A program made the translations under genes and the position numbers. The notes beneath the pieces are model-generated. The model ran no database searches. It had not been told where the DNA came from and saw only the letters and a list, made by a program, of their open reading frames with translations. A DNA stretch of 64,000 nt from NCBI RefSeq assembly GCF_005155025.1, contig NZ_CP039731.1, positions 682,001-746,000 of the forward strand, in the 5' to 3' direction. The stretch comes from Aquitalea aquatilis. GTDB taxonomy: Bacteria; Pseudomonadota; Gammaproteobacteria; Burkholderiales; Chromobacteriaceae. This document shows, in pieces, positions 27,989 through 36,874 of the stretch (position 1 is the first letter of the stretch; the number at the start of each line of letters is the position of its first letter).

Positions 27989-28609
27989 ATGACCACCCTG
28001 CGCATGAAAAACCCTGCCACCAGCCGCCAGCCTGTCCGCTTCAACTGGCTGAAAATCGCCGTATTCCTGCTGGCCTTGCTGCCGCTGGCCCGCGCGGCGT
28101 GGATCGTGCTGTCCGGCGCAGCCATCAATCCGGTGGAGTTCATCACCCGCTCCACCGGCACCTGGACGCTGAGCTTTTTGCTGATCACCCTGGCCATCAG
28201 CCCTTTGCGCCAGCTTTCCGGCTGGAGCTGGCCGCTGCGCCTGCGCCGCATGCTGGGGCTGTATGCCTTCTTTTACGGCAGCCTGCATTTCACCACCTAT
28301 ATCTGGCTGGACCAGTTCTTTGACTGGCCCGGCATGCTGCACGACATCGCCAAGCGGCCCTTCATCACCGTCGGCTTTGCCGCCATGCTGCTGATGACAC
28401 CGCTGGCCATCACCTCCACCCAGGGCTGGATGCGCCGGCTCAAGCGCAACTGGGGGCGGTTGCACCGGCTGATTTACCCGATCGCACTGCTGGGGGTATT
28501 GCATTACTGGTGGCTGGTGAAAAAAGACCTGACCCAGCCCCTGCTGTATGGCAGCGTGCTGGCGGTGTTGCTGGGCTGGCGCTTATATCGGCGGCTACGG
28601 CAGCCTTAA
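27989..28609 (+). CDS. msrQ: MsrQ heme-binding membrane subunit of MsrPQ
   Basis: MsrQ (YedZ) is a heme b membrane protein that passes electrons from the quinone pool or flavin reductases to MsrP. The 206-residue product has six hydrophobic segments. Candidate heme-ligand histidines lie in FYGSLHFTTYIW and GRLHRLIYPIALLGVLHYWW. The ATG at 27989 is one base after the msrP stop; an open frame upstream overlaps msrP and is not used. The stop TAA is shared head-on with the convergent ABM-domain gene (28606-28609). Confidence 0.93.
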   Translation: MTTLRMKNPATSRQPVRFNWLKIAVFLLALLPLARAAWIVLSGAAINPVEFITRSTGTWTLSFLLITLAISPLRQLSGWSWPLRLRRMLGLYAFFYGSLHFTTYIWLDQFFDWPGMLHDIAKRPFITVGFAAMLLMTPLAITSTQGWMRRLKRNWGRLHRLIYPIALLGVLHYWWLVKKDLTQPLLYGSVLAVLLGWRLYRRLRQP

Positions 28610-28902
28610 ACCGGCAGCACCTGCTGGAAATGTTCCACCACCGGAAACGGCTGATAGAAATGATGCAGCAGCCGTTTCCACTCCTGATAAGCCGCTGACT
28701 GACGAAAACCCTGCTCATGCGCGGCCACGCTGTCCCAGCCCACCAGCAGCAGGTATTTGCCCTCGACTTCCAGACAGCGTTGCAACTGGTGCCAGCGATA
28801 ACCCAGCATGCTGGCAATAATGGCTTGCGCCTGGGCAAAGGCGGCTTCGAACTCCTGCTGCATGCCGGCTTTCACCTGCAGCATGGCGGCTTCCAGAATC
28901 AT
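28606..28902 (-). CDS. Antibiotic biosynthesis monooxygenase (ABM) domain protein
   Basis: This 98-residue dimeric ferredoxin-like fold protein begins MILEAAMLQVKAGMQQEFEAAF and has YRWHQLQRCLEVEGKYLLLVGW. It resembles small stand-alone ABM proteins, often of unknown function and sometimes quinone or heme monooxygenases. A ribosome site AGGGA precedes the ATG at 28902. It is convergent with msrQ and divergent from the deacylase gene. Confidence 0.8.
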   Translation of the reverse strand: MILEAAMLQVKAGMQQEFEAAFAQAQAIIASMLGYRWHQLQRCLEVEGKYLLLVGWDSVAAHEQGFRQSAAYQEWKRLLHHFYQPFPVVEHFQQVLPV

Positions 28903-29002
28903 GACAGTTCCCTGCTTAAAACCTCAGCATGCCACAAGCCACACGGTTTGCAGTTGATCGCCGCAGCCACTAAAGTAGCGCTTTTGCAGTGGATAGACGG
29001 AT

Positions 29003-29485
29003 ATGTCCAAGGAAAAGACGCCGGTCACCCAGGCCATTCGCGTGCTGCGCGAACACAAGGTGGAGTACAGCGAGCATCTGTACAAATACGAAGACAAGGG
29101 CGGCACCACGGTGTCGGCGCGCGAGCTGGGTGTGGACGAGCATTGCGTGGTGAAGACGCTGATCATGGAAGACGAGCAGAAGCGGCCCTTGATCGTACTG
29201 ATGCACGGCGACCGCGAGGTGGGCACCGGCATGCTGGCCAAGCAGATCGGCGTGAAAAAGGTCAGCCCCTGCGACCCGAAAACCGCCGACAAGCACAGCG
29301 GCTACCAGGTGGGTGGCACCAGCCCCTTCGGCACCCGCCACCCCATGCCGGTCTATATGGAAAGCAGCATTGCCCAGCTGCCACGCATTTACATCAATGG
29401 TGGCAAACGCGGTTTTCTGATCGGCATTGCACCGCAGGAAGTCATCCGCGTGTTGCAACCGGTGCTGGTACAGGCATCGGCCTGA
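29003..29485 (+). CDS. ybaK: YbaK/EbsC-type aminoacyl-tRNA deacylase
   Basis: This 160-residue protein is of the YbaK branch of the INS superfamily, which removes mischarged Cys from tRNA(Pro) in trans. Signature elements are TPVTQAIRVLREHKV, the KTLIM strand with the catalytic Lys, and GYQVGGTSPFGTRHPMPVY. It is probably monocistronic and convergent with the MFS gene nine bases downstream. The exact tRNA target follows from the family, not from the sequence alone. Confidence 0.9.
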   Translation: MSKEKTPVTQAIRVLREHKVEYSEHLYKYEDKGGTTVSARELGVDEHCVVKTLIMEDEQKRPLIVLMHGDREVGTGMLAKQIGVKKVSPCDPKTADKHSGYQVGGTSPFGTRHPMPVYMESSIAQLPRIYINGGKRGFLIGIAPQEVIRVLQPVLVQASA

Positions 29486-29494
29486 TCAAGCCAC

Positions 29495-30697
29495 TCAAGC
29501 GGCGCGGTTGATACGGCGGCGATAGGCGCTGCGGAAGACAAAACCCAGCAGCAGAAACCCCGCCATGCACCAGGCCAGGTTCAGGGTGCTGCCCCACACC
29601 AGCGGGGCCACCACGCCGGCCACGATGCTGGACAGCATGGTCTGCAAAAAGCCCTGCAAGGATGACACCGTGCCACGCAGCGCCGGAAACTGGTCCATCA
29701 GGTTGAGCGTGATGGACGGTGCCGCCAGCGACATGCCGGTGGTGTACAGCGCCAGCGGCAACACCGCCCACGGCATGGCCGCCTGCAGCGCCAGCAGGTT
29801 GTAGGCCAGATTGGCCGTGGCCGCGGCAAACATCAGCACATAGCCCAGCGTGACGATTTCACGCGCTCCGCGTCGGCCGGCCATCTTGCCGGACAAAAAA
29901 GCGCCGAACATGATGCCGGACACCGCCGGGCCAAACATCCACAAAAACTGGTCCGGCCGCAGATGCAGGTGTTGCAGCAGAAACACCGGTGCCGACGGGA
30001 TATACAGAAAGAAACCGGCAAAATTGCAGGACACGGCAGCCGCCAGCAACTGGAAATCGCGCTTGCGCAAGACCTCCAGATAATTTTGCAGCAGCGAGCG
30101 CCAGGCCAATGGCGTACGCAAATGGGCGTGATGGGTTTCGTCCAGCGCAAACCAGCTCATCCCGAACAGCGCCAGGCCGATCAGCGCCATGAACACGAAA
30201 ATGGAGTGCCAGCCAAAAGCACCAAACAACCAGCCGCCCACCACCGGCGCAATGGCCGGCGACAGTGAAAACAGCATGGTCACCTGCGACATCAGCCGTT
30301 GCGCCTCGGCACCATCCAGTTTGTCGCGGATGATGGCCCGCCCCACCACCAGCCCGGCCCCGCCACACAGCCCCTGCAAACCACGAAACAACAGCAGCCA
30401 GCCCAGTGAGGGGGCCAGCGCACAGCCCAGCGAGGCCAGACTGAACAGCAAGGTGGTGGCCAGCACCACCGGCCGGCGGCCAATGGCATCGGAAATCGAG
30501 CCGTGCCACAGCATCATCACCGCATAGCACAAGAGGTAGACGGTCAGAGCCTGTTGCATTTGCAGCGGCGAAGCGGACAAGGACTGGCCGATCGCCTGCA
30601 TGGCAGGCAAAAAGGTGTCGATCGAGAAGGGGCCCAGCGTGGACAGGGCCGCCAGTAACATGGCCAAACCGAAATGGCTGCGGGCGGAGTGCGACAT
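29495..30697 (-). CDS. Bcr/CflA-type drug efflux MFS transporter
   Basis: This 400-residue, 12-segment exporter of the DHA1 class has STLGPFSIDTFLPAMQAIGQSL at the start, the Bcr/CflA hallmark. The loop 2-3 motif GSISDAIGRRPVVL and ALVVSRAxxRD-type motif C (here VGRAIIRD) are also present. The frame is open 81 codons upstream, but ATG 30697 marks the family start. The 282 bp to the next gene hold no further coding frame I can support. The substrate is unknown. Confidence 0.87.
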   Translation of the reverse strand: MSHSARSHFGLAMLLAALSTLGPFSIDTFLPAMQAIGQSLSASPLQMQQALTVYLLCYAVMMLWHGSISDAIGRRPVVLATTLLFSLASLGCALAPSLGWLLLFRGLQGLCGGAGLVVGRAIIRDKLDGAEAQRLMSQVTMLFSLSPAIAPVVGGWLFGAFGWHSIFVFMALIGLALFGMSWFALDETHHAHLRTPLAWRSLLQNYLEVLRKRDFQLLAAAVSCNFAGFFLYIPSAPVFLLQHLHLRPDQFLWMFGPAVSGIMFGAFLSGKMAGRRGAREIVTLGYVLMFAAATANLAYNLLALQAAMPWAVLPLALYTTGMSLAAPSITLNLMDQFPALRGTVSSLQGFLQTMLSSIVAGVVAPLVWGSTLNLAWCMAGFLLLGFVFRSAYRRRINRAA

Positions 30698-30979
30698 GAA
30701 AATCCGATAAGAACAGGTGGGGGCGGCCCATGTTACCGCCCGGCCCGCACAAAGCCAAACCCTTGGCGAGTGCGGCTGGCTGGGCGAGAATGCGCGCCGG
30801 GCGAAAACAGTGATACGTGGCGCGCGATCAACACTACACAAAGAAAAAGTTTTCTGCCTAAGATGGAAGTTGCTGACCCAACCCGCCGCGCCCTGGCGGC
30901 GCAGCGCGGCCCTGCCTTGCACCACCGTGTGCGGCAGCACCCTCTTCCTGCCCCACCATAATCAAAAGGGAGACCATGC

Positions 30980-31330
30980 ATGATCCGTCTATACCATAAC
31001 CCGCGCTGTTCCAAGTCGCGCGAGGCCCTGGCACTGCTACAAGAAGCCGGTGCCGAGGTCGAAGTGATCGAGTACCTTAAACACCCACCAACCGCAGCAG
31101 AACTGGACCACATCCTCATCCTGCTGCAACTGGAACCGCGTGACCTCTTGCGCACCAAGGAAGAGGAATACGAAACCCTGTGCCTGGACGACATCACGCT
31201 GGAGCGCGAGTCGCTGATCGAAACCATGGTGGACAATCCCATGCTGATCGAGCGCCCGATTGCCGTCAGCGCCGACATGGCCGTGGTGGGCCGTCCGCCC
31301 GAAAAGGTACTCAGCCTGCTGAATCGCTAA
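30980..31330 (+). CDS. ArsC-family arsenate reductase-like protein
   Basis: This 116-residue protein has the thioredoxin-like ArsC fold. The reactive cysteine is in YHNPRCSKSREAL at residue 10, and the arginine in RPIAV lies near residue 91. It belongs to the glutaredoxin-dependent ArsC/YfgD group, and no other ars genes lie nearby. It may therefore be a general thiol reductase of the YfgD type rather than dedicated arsenic resistance. The start follows a GGGAGA site. A terminator comes 38 bp after the stop. Confidence 0.85.
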   Translation: MIRLYHNPRCSKSREALALLQEAGAEVEVIEYLKHPPTAAELDHILILLQLEPRDLLRTKEEEYETLCLDDITLERESLIETMVDNPMLIERPIAVSADMAVVGRPPEKVLSLLNR

Positions 31331-31367
31331 GCCACCGACCCACCCGATTCACCCCGCGCTCAGCTAG

Positions 31368-31398
31368 AACACCAGGCGATTTCGCCTGGTGTTTTTCA
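31368..31398 (+). terminator. Rho-independent terminator after the ArsC-like gene
   Basis: The arms 31368-31379 and 31382-31393 are perfect inverted copies (AACACCAGGCGA/TCGCCTGGTGTT), followed by TTTC. It insulates the emrR promoter from upstream transcription. Confidence 0.85.
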
Positions 31399-31462
31399 TT
31401 GGCCCGGCCGCTCATTTGTCGTAGTAAAGCTACAGCAAGGCCTCGGCGCAATGACTTTGATC

Positions 31463-31496
31463 CAAATAATAACTTGAAAAATAATAACGCCCGTTA
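31463..31496. promoter_or_regulatory. Candidate EmrR operator upstream of emrR
   Basis: The 15-mer CAAATAATAACTTGA (31463-31477) is followed by a second AAATAATAAC (31479-31488) exactly 15 bp after the first, and by the perfect dyad TAACGCCCGTTA (31485-31496). All lie within 40 bp of the emrR start. The same 15-mer recurs once before emrC. Confidence 0.6.
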
Positions 31497-31501
31497 CTAA
31501 A

Positions 31502-32005
31502 ATGCCTTCCATGAACAAATCATTCCATCATCTGGAACAGGCAGTCGACCGCATCGAAAACCGCTTTCCCGGCGTGCCGCGCCAGGAAGTGATTCTCACG
31601 CGGCTGTACTACCACATCATGCCGCGCCTCACCTGCTATCTGAATGAGGGCATGAAGGAATACGGCCTCAACGAGTCGCTGTGGATGTCGCTGCTGGCCA
31701 TGTATGCCTGCCCGCAGCAAAACCTGTTTCCGTCCGACATCAGCGATACGCTCGACTCCTCGCGCACCAATGCCACGCGCATTGTCGACGAACTGGTGCG
31801 CAATGACTGGGCCACGCGGATTCCCTGTGCCGAAGATCGCCGCAAGATCGGCCTGGAACTGACGGCCAAGGGCCTGGCACTGGTGGAAGAGCTGCTGCCA
31901 ATCTCCCGCGCCAGCCATCGCGCACTGTGGCAGGACTTCGACGACGAGGAACGGCAGCTGATGGAAAAGATGATGCGCAAACTGCTGGCCAGACTGGGCG
32001 GCTGA
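31502..32005 (+). CDS. emrR: MarR-family repressor EmrR
   Basis: This is a 167-residue winged-helix regulator of the EmrR/MprA type. The recognition region DISDTLDSSRTNATRIVDELV and the wing DRRKIGLELTAKG are clear. EmrR of Chromobacterium violaceum represses emrCAB and is released by small phenolic ligands; the gene order here is the same. The ATG at 31502 or 31511 could be used. Repeated AT-rich elements lie just upstream and again before emrC, so it probably regulates itself and the pump. Confidence 0.88.
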   Translation: MPSMNKSFHHLEQAVDRIENRFPGVPRQEVILTRLYYHIMPRLTCYLNEGMKEYGLNESLWMSLLAMYACPQQNLFPSDISDTLDSSRTNATRIVDELVRNDWATRIPCAEDRRKIGLELTAKGLALVEELLPISRASHRALWQDFDDEERQLMEKMMRKLLARLGG

Positions 32006-32056
32006 AGCGCAGCCGCTTCGACCAGATGGCCACCCGAGTGGCTGTCATGCTGCGCA

Positions 32057-32071
32057 CAAATAATAACTTGA
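32057..32071. promoter_or_regulatory. Candidate EmrR operator upstream of emrC
   Basis: This is the second exact copy of CAAATAATAACTTGA, 50 bp before the emrC start, in the same orientation as the copy before emrR. The rest of the two intergenic regions is not similar, so the match is unlikely to be duplication of the whole region. Confidence 0.6.
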
Positions 32072-32120
32072 GTGACTATCACACCATCAATCATCATGAT
32101 GGAATCTGGAGACCCACAAG

Positions 32121-33548
32121 GTGAATAAACCCAATTGGCAGCAGACCGCCGGCCTGCTGATGCTTACCGCCATGCTGGGTGGCTGCGCCGGTTTCGGCGA
32201 CGACACCAACCCGGCCCGGCCGCTGTCTGCGACCCAGCTGCAGTTGGGCGAGCATGCAGCCAGCCAGGTACACGCCGGCTGGTGGCAGCAACTGAATGAT
32301 CCGGCGCTCAACCAGCTGATTGACACCGCGCTACAGCAAGCGCCGTCGCTGAAAGTGGCCGATGCCCGCCTGCGTGAAGCACGCAGCGCCGTGGGCATGG
32401 CCCAAAGCAAGGAAGGCCCGCAAGTCGAGGCCAGTGCCAATCTCGACCGTGAGCGCTATTCGCTGTACGGCCTGCTGCCGCCGCCCATCGGTGGCAACTA
32501 CTACAACGTCTATACCATGTCGCTGGGTGCCAGCTGGGAAATCGACTTCTGGGGCAAGCACCGCGCCGCGGTAAAAGCCGCGCTGGGCAACCAGCAAGCC
32601 ATCGCCCTGGAAGGCCAGCAGGCTCGCCTGGTCATCACCCAGGCGGTGATTGCCCAGTACACCAGCCTGCAACGCATCCAGGAACAAGCCCGGCTGCTGC
32701 AGGCACGCCAGCAACTGGCACAAAGCCAGCTGGCACTGACCCATGCCCGCGTCACCGCCGGCCTGCTACCCGGCGACAGCCTGCGTGAGCGTGAAATCCA
32801 GCTCAAGCGCCTGAGCCAGCAGAGCAGTGCCTTGGCCAACGATGCCGACCATGCCCGTCATGCGCTGGCGGCACTGACCGGTCAGCCGCCCAATGCATTG
32901 TCCAGCCTCAAGCCCGGCCAGTTACGCCCTGCTCCGGCCCTGCCCGAGGCAGCACTGACGCTGGACATCCTCAGCCAGCGCCCGGACATCGTGGCCCAGC
33001 GTGAGCGTGTGGAGGCCATGAACCAGTCAGTCAAGGCGGCCAAGGCAGAGTTCTACCCCAATGTTTCGCTGTCGGCCTTTATCGGCCAGTCGGCACTGGA
33101 AACCTCGAATCTGTTCAATACCGGCTCCAAGATCGTCGGCATCACCCCGGCCATTCACTTGCCGATTTTCACCTCCGGCGCATTGCAGGCCAATCTGGCT
33201 TCCAGCCGCGCCCGCTACGACATCGCGGTGGAAAACTACAACCAGACCGTGCTGGATGCGCTGCGCGATGCGGCAGACAGCCTGTCCACCTGGCAGAAAA
33301 CCGCCAGCCAGTTGTCCGACGCCCACCAGGCGACACAGCTGAGCCGCAAGGCCTCCGACTCCACCGTGCTGCGCTTCAAGGCCGGTCTGGTCAACAAGCT
33401 GGCCGTACTGGATGCACAGGAAGCCGACCTCAACCAGCAAGCCGGCAAGGTCGACGCCACCGCGGCCAACCGCCTGGCCTGGGCCGCACTGAATACCGCA
33501 CTGGGCGGGGGTTTCGCCACCAGTGAAACCACCCAACAAGCCCGCTAA
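32121..33548 (+). CDS. emrC: Outer-membrane efflux lipoprotein EmrC (OprM/NodT family)
   Basis: This is the TolC-like outer-membrane channel of the tripartite pump, 475 residues. A lipoprotein signal ends in LLMLTAMLGGC with the lipobox Cys near residue 18. Two outer-membrane efflux repeats follow, with GASWEIDFWGKHRAAV and PAIHLPIFTSGAL as landmarks of the NodT/OprM group. The start is GTG 32121 after a GGAG. It is the first gene of emrCAB, 11 bp before emrA. Confidence 0.9.
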   Translation: MNKPNWQQTAGLLMLTAMLGGCAGFGDDTNPARPLSATQLQLGEHAASQVHAGWWQQLNDPALNQLIDTALQQAPSLKVADARLREARSAVGMAQSKEGPQVEASANLDRERYSLYGLLPPPIGGNYYNVYTMSLGASWEIDFWGKHRAAVKAALGNQQAIALEGQQARLVITQAVIAQYTSLQRIQEQARLLQARQQLAQSQLALTHARVTAGLLPGDSLREREIQLKRLSQQSSALANDADHARHALAALTGQPPNALSSLKPGQLRPAPALPEAALTLDILSQRPDIVAQRERVEAMNQSVKAAKAEFYPNVSLSAFIGQSALETSNLFNTGSKIVGITPAIHLPIFTSGALQANLASSRARYDIAVENYNQTVLDALRDAADSLSTWQKTASQLSDAHQATQLSRKASDSTVLRFKAGLVNKLAVLDAQEADLNQQAGKVDATAANRLAWAALNTALGGGFATSETTQQAR

Positions 33549-33559
33549 GGACACCCATC

Positions 33560-34705
33560 ATGGATAAGCAGATCGAGACGGCAAAAAGCCGCAAACGCAA
33601 TCTTTTTGTCGCCACCGGCATCATCGCCGCCCTGGCCATCGGCTACGGTGCCTACTGGGGCCTGGTGCTGAGCCATCAGGAAAATACCGACGACGCCTAT
33701 GTCGCCGGCCACATGGTGCAGCTGACCCCGGAAGTGGGCGGCACCGTGGTGAAGATTGCCGCCGAAGATACCGACCGCGTCAACAGCGGCCAGACCGTGG
33801 TGGCTTTTGACAACAGCGATGCCAAGCTGGCCTTCGAGCGCGCCCGCAATGAATTTGCCCAGACCGTGCGCGAAACCCGCCAGCTGATGACCAGCACCCA
33901 GCAACTGGCCGCCCAGGTTGCCGTGCGCGAAGCCGAACTGAGCAAGGCCCAGGCCGACCTGAAGCGCCGTGAAACCCTGGCCGGCTCCGATGCCATCTCC
34001 AGCGAAGAACTGGGCCATGCCCGCGATGCGGTCAGCACCGCCAAGGCCGCGCTGGACGCCGCCCGCGAACAGGCCAAGGCCACCGAAGCCCTGGTAGGCA
34101 AGGACGTACTGGCCAAGCAGCCAAACGTACAACGTGCCGCCAGCAAGCTGAAGGAAGCCTGGCTGGCGCTGCAACGCACTGAAGTAAAAGCACCGGTTTC
34201 CGGCTATGTGGCCCGCCGCAATGTACAGGTCGGCCAGCGCGTGGCCGCCGGCACGCCGCTGATGGTGGTGGTCCCGCTGGAAAGCGTATGGGTGGATGCC
34301 AACTTCAAGGAAGTACAGCTGGCCAAGATCCGTATCGGCCAGGACGTGGAGCTGACGGCCGACTTGTACGGCAGCAAGGTGAGCTATCACGGCAAGGTGC
34401 AGGGCCTGTCGGCCGGCACCGGCAGTGCCTTCTCGCTGCTGCCGGCGCAAAACGCCACCGGCAACTGGATCAAGGTGGTGCAGCGCGTGCCGGTACGTAT
34501 CCAGCTTGACCCCAAGGAGCTGAAGGAACACCCGCTGCGCGTGGGCCTGTCGGTGGATGCCGTGGTCGACATCTCCAAGCAGGATGGCGCTTCCCTGGCT
34601 GATGCGCCGCGCACCACCCCGGCACAGGAAACCCATGCCCTGACGCCAGACCTGAAACAGGCTGACGAACTGGTCGCCAGCCTGCTGGCCGCCAACGCCC
34701 AGTAA
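33560..34705 (+). CDS. emrA: Periplasmic adaptor EmrA (HlyD family)
   Basis: This membrane fusion protein (381 residues) links the EmrB pump to the outer-membrane channel. An N-terminal anchor (LFVATGIIAALAIGYGAYWGLVL) is followed by the lipoyl half-motif NTDDAYVAGHMVQLTPEVGGTV, split here as NTDDAYVAGH and LTPEVGGTV. A long coiled-coil hairpin runs from about 95 to 195, and the second lipoyl half begins at VKAPVSGYVARRNVQ. The C-terminal tail after residue 350 is low in order. It lies between emrC and emrB. Confidence 0.93.
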   Translation: MDKQIETAKSRKRNLFVATGIIAALAIGYGAYWGLVLSHQENTDDAYVAGHMVQLTPEVGGTVVKIAAEDTDRVNSGQTVVAFDNSDAKLAFERARNEFAQTVRETRQLMTSTQQLAAQVAVREAELSKAQADLKRRETLAGSDAISSEELGHARDAVSTAKAALDAAREQAKATEALVGKDVLAKQPNVQRAASKLKEAWLALQRTEVKAPVSGYVARRNVQVGQRVAAGTPLMVVVPLESVWVDANFKEVQLAKIRIGQDVELTADLYGSKVSYHGKVQGLSAGTGSAFSLLPAQNATGNWIKVVQRVPVRIQLDPKELKEHPLRVGLSVDAVVDISKQDGASLADAPRTTPAQETHALTPDLKQADELVASLLAANAQ

Positions 34706-34771
34706 TCTCCCGGCCGCTACCGGCTGCGGCAACATGCCGCGCCGGCAGCGCCGTCTTGAGGACTTTCCGTC

Positions 34772-36307
34772 ATGAATCATCCACCACTGTCAGGTTCGCG
34801 CCTGGTGTGGATCACGCTGGCGCTGTCGATGTCGGTGTTCATGCAGGTACTGGACACCACCATTGCCAACGTGGCACTACCCACCATCTCCGGCAACCTC
34901 GGTGCCGCCACCAGCCAGGGCACCTGGGTCATTACCTCGTTCGGCGTGGCCAATGCCATCGCCGTGCCGCTGACCGGCTGGCTGGCCAAGCAGGTGGGCG
35001 AAGTCAAGCTGTTTACCATTTCCACCCTGCTGTTCGTGCTCACCTCGTGGATGTGCGGCATGGCCAACAGCCTGGAAATGCTGATTCTGTTCCGCGTGCT
35101 GCAAGGCGCGGTAGCCGGCCCGATGATTCCGCTGTCGCAAAGCCTGCTGATGTCCTGCTACCCGCCAGCCAAGAAAGGGCTGGCGCTGGCGCTATGGGCG
35201 ATGACGGTGATCGTGGCACCGGTGTTCGGCCCGATTCTGGGTGGTGTCATCAGTGATAACTGGCATTGGGGCTGGATCTTCTTCATCAACGTGCCGGTGG
35301 GGGTGGCTGCTGCCTTCATCAGCTGGAAGATCCTGAAAGAACGGGAAACCGGCCTGGTGCGCCAGCCCATCGACAAGCTGGGCCTGGCGCTGCTGATCGT
35401 CGGCGTGGGTGCGCTGCAGATGATGCTGGACCGGGGCAAGGAGCTGGACTGGTTCAACTCCACCGAAATCGTGGTGCTGGCCATCGTGTCGGCAGTGTCG
35501 CTGGTTTATCTGGTGATCTGGGAGCTGGGGGAAAAACACCCCATTGTCGACCTCACCCTGTTTGCCAAACGCAACTTCACCGTCGGCACCGTCGCCATCA
35601 GCCTGGGCTTCATGCTGTACTTTGGCGCGGTGGTGCTGCTGCCGCTGATGCTGCAAACCCAGATGGGCTATACCGCCACCTGGGCCGGCCTTGCCGCGGC
35701 ACCCATCGGCATTCTGCCGGTATTCCTGTCGCCCATCATCGGCAAGAACGCGCACCGGCTGGACATGCGCTGGCTGGTCACCATCAGCTTCAGCATCTAT
35801 GCCCTGTGCTTCTTCTGGCGCAGCACCTTCAATACCGACATGAGTTTCGCCTATGTGGTATGGCCGCAGTTCATCCAGGGTATCGGTGTGGCCTGCTTCT
35901 TCATGCCGCTGACCACCATCACCCTGTCCGGCTTGCGCCCGGATCAGATTGCCAGTGCCTCCAGCCTGTCCAACTTCCTGCGCATTCTGGCCGGCAGTAT
36001 CGGCACCTCGATCACCACCACGCTGTGGGACCGGCGCGAAGCCTTGCACCACGCCCAGCTGACCCAGCATGTGACGCTATACGATCAGGCCAGCCTGATG
36101 TGGTTCCGCCTGCTGGAAAGCACCGGCATGTCCACCAGCCAGCAGCAGGCCTACACGGCGCTGCAGATTACCCGCCAGGGTTCGCTGATCGGCGTGAACG
36201 AGGTGTTCTGGCTGTTCGGCATCATGTTTGTCGCGCTGATTGGCCTGGTGTGGTTTGCCCGTCCGCCCTTCACCTCCAGCGGCGCAGCCGACAGCGGGGC
36301 GCATTAA
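34772..36307 (+). CDS. emrB: DHA2-family multidrug exporter EmrB
   Basis: This 14-segment major facilitator (511 residues) is the inner-membrane pump of the EmrCAB complex and uses the proton gradient. Landmarks are MQVLDTTIANVALPTISGNL (motif D1), ITSFGVANAIAVPLTGWLA and RVLQGAVAGPMIPLSQSLL. It starts 66 bp after emrA with a TTGAGGAC site. A strong terminator lies 80 bp after the stop, closing the operon. Confidence 0.93.
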   Translation: MNHPPLSGSRLVWITLALSMSVFMQVLDTTIANVALPTISGNLGAATSQGTWVITSFGVANAIAVPLTGWLAKQVGEVKLFTISTLLFVLTSWMCGMANSLEMLILFRVLQGAVAGPMIPLSQSLLMSCYPPAKKGLALALWAMTVIVAPVFGPILGGVISDNWHWGWIFFINVPVGVAAAFISWKILKERETGLVRQPIDKLGLALLIVGVGALQMMLDRGKELDWFNSTEIVVLAIVSAVSLVYLVIWELGEKHPIVDLTLFAKRNFTVGTVAISLGFMLYFGAVVLLPLMLQTQMGYTATWAGLAAAPIGILPVFLSPIIGKNAHRLDMRWLVTISFSIYALCFFWRSTFNTDMSFAYVVWPQFIQGIGVACFFMPLTTITLSGLRPDQIASASSLSNFLRILAGSIGTSITTTLWDRREALHHAQLTQHVTLYDQASLMWFRLLESTGMSTSQQQAYTALQITRQGSLIGVNEVFWLFGIMFVALIGLVWFARPPFTSSGAADSGAH

Positions 36308-36386
36308 GACCCGATAACACCCCCCCGCTCCAGCGTTGCCCCAGGGGCGCTACGCTCTTGTTAGCCGCTCTCAAACCGTCTGTAAA

Positions 36387-36415
36387 AACAAGGCCCGCAT
36401 GATGCGGGCCTTGTT
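36387..36415. terminator. Bidirectional terminator between emrB and pilE
   Basis: A 14-bp inverted repeat (36387-36400 with 36402-36415, one unpaired base) is GC-rich, with AT-rich outer ends in both directions. It is placed between two convergent operons. Confidence 0.82.
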
Positions 36416-36436
36416 CGTCTGCGCCACCAAGCTAGG

Positions 36437-36874
36437 CTAATCCACCCGGCAGCGCAACTGGCCGGCATCATTGTCGGCACACAGCCGGATATTGCCGTCC
36501 TGATCCAGCACCAGCATTTCCTCGCCCAGCCAGGCCTCTTCTGGTTTGGGAATGGCGCGCAACTGGAAACTGTCGGCCCGCGCATTGCCATCCTGCGCAC
36601 CAAAGCTGAGTTGGTAATGGCTGGTCGCCGTCACCGGCAAGGTCGGCCAGTGGCCGCTGCCTTCGGTATAGCGGCCATGCTCGCTGCGCCACTGCTCCAT
36701 AAAGTGGCTGGCCTGCAGCAGCGCCACCCTGGCTTCGGCCTGGTGCAGCCGGAGCACATGCCCCCGCCACAATGGCAGAGCCATCAGCAGCAATAGCGAC
36801 AGCATGGCCAGCACCGTCAGCAATTCAAGCAGACTGAAGCCGCTGCGCTTGCCGTTCAGCGTAATTCGCGCCAT
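36437..36874 (-). CDS. pilE: Type IV minor pilin PilE
   Basis: This pseudopilin (145 residues) has a prepilin peptidase site SGFSLLELL at residues 11-19, followed by the hydrophobic assembly helix. Two C-terminal cysteines (LCADNDAGQLRC) probably form the pilin disulfide loop. ATG 36874 has an excellent AGGAGG site. It is the last gene of a fimT-pilV-pilW-pilX-pilE operon and overlaps pilX by 19 bp. Minor pilins prime pilus assembly in the inner membrane. Here it is a minor, not the major, subunit, judging from operon context. Confidence 0.88.
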   Translation of the reverse strand: MARITLNGKRSGFSLLELLTVLAMLSLLLLMALPLWRGHVLRLHQAEARVALLQASHFMEQWRSEHGRYTEGSGHWPTLPVTATSHYQLSFGAQDGNARADSFQLRAIPKPEEAWLGEEMLVLDQDGNIRLCADNDAGQLRCRVD

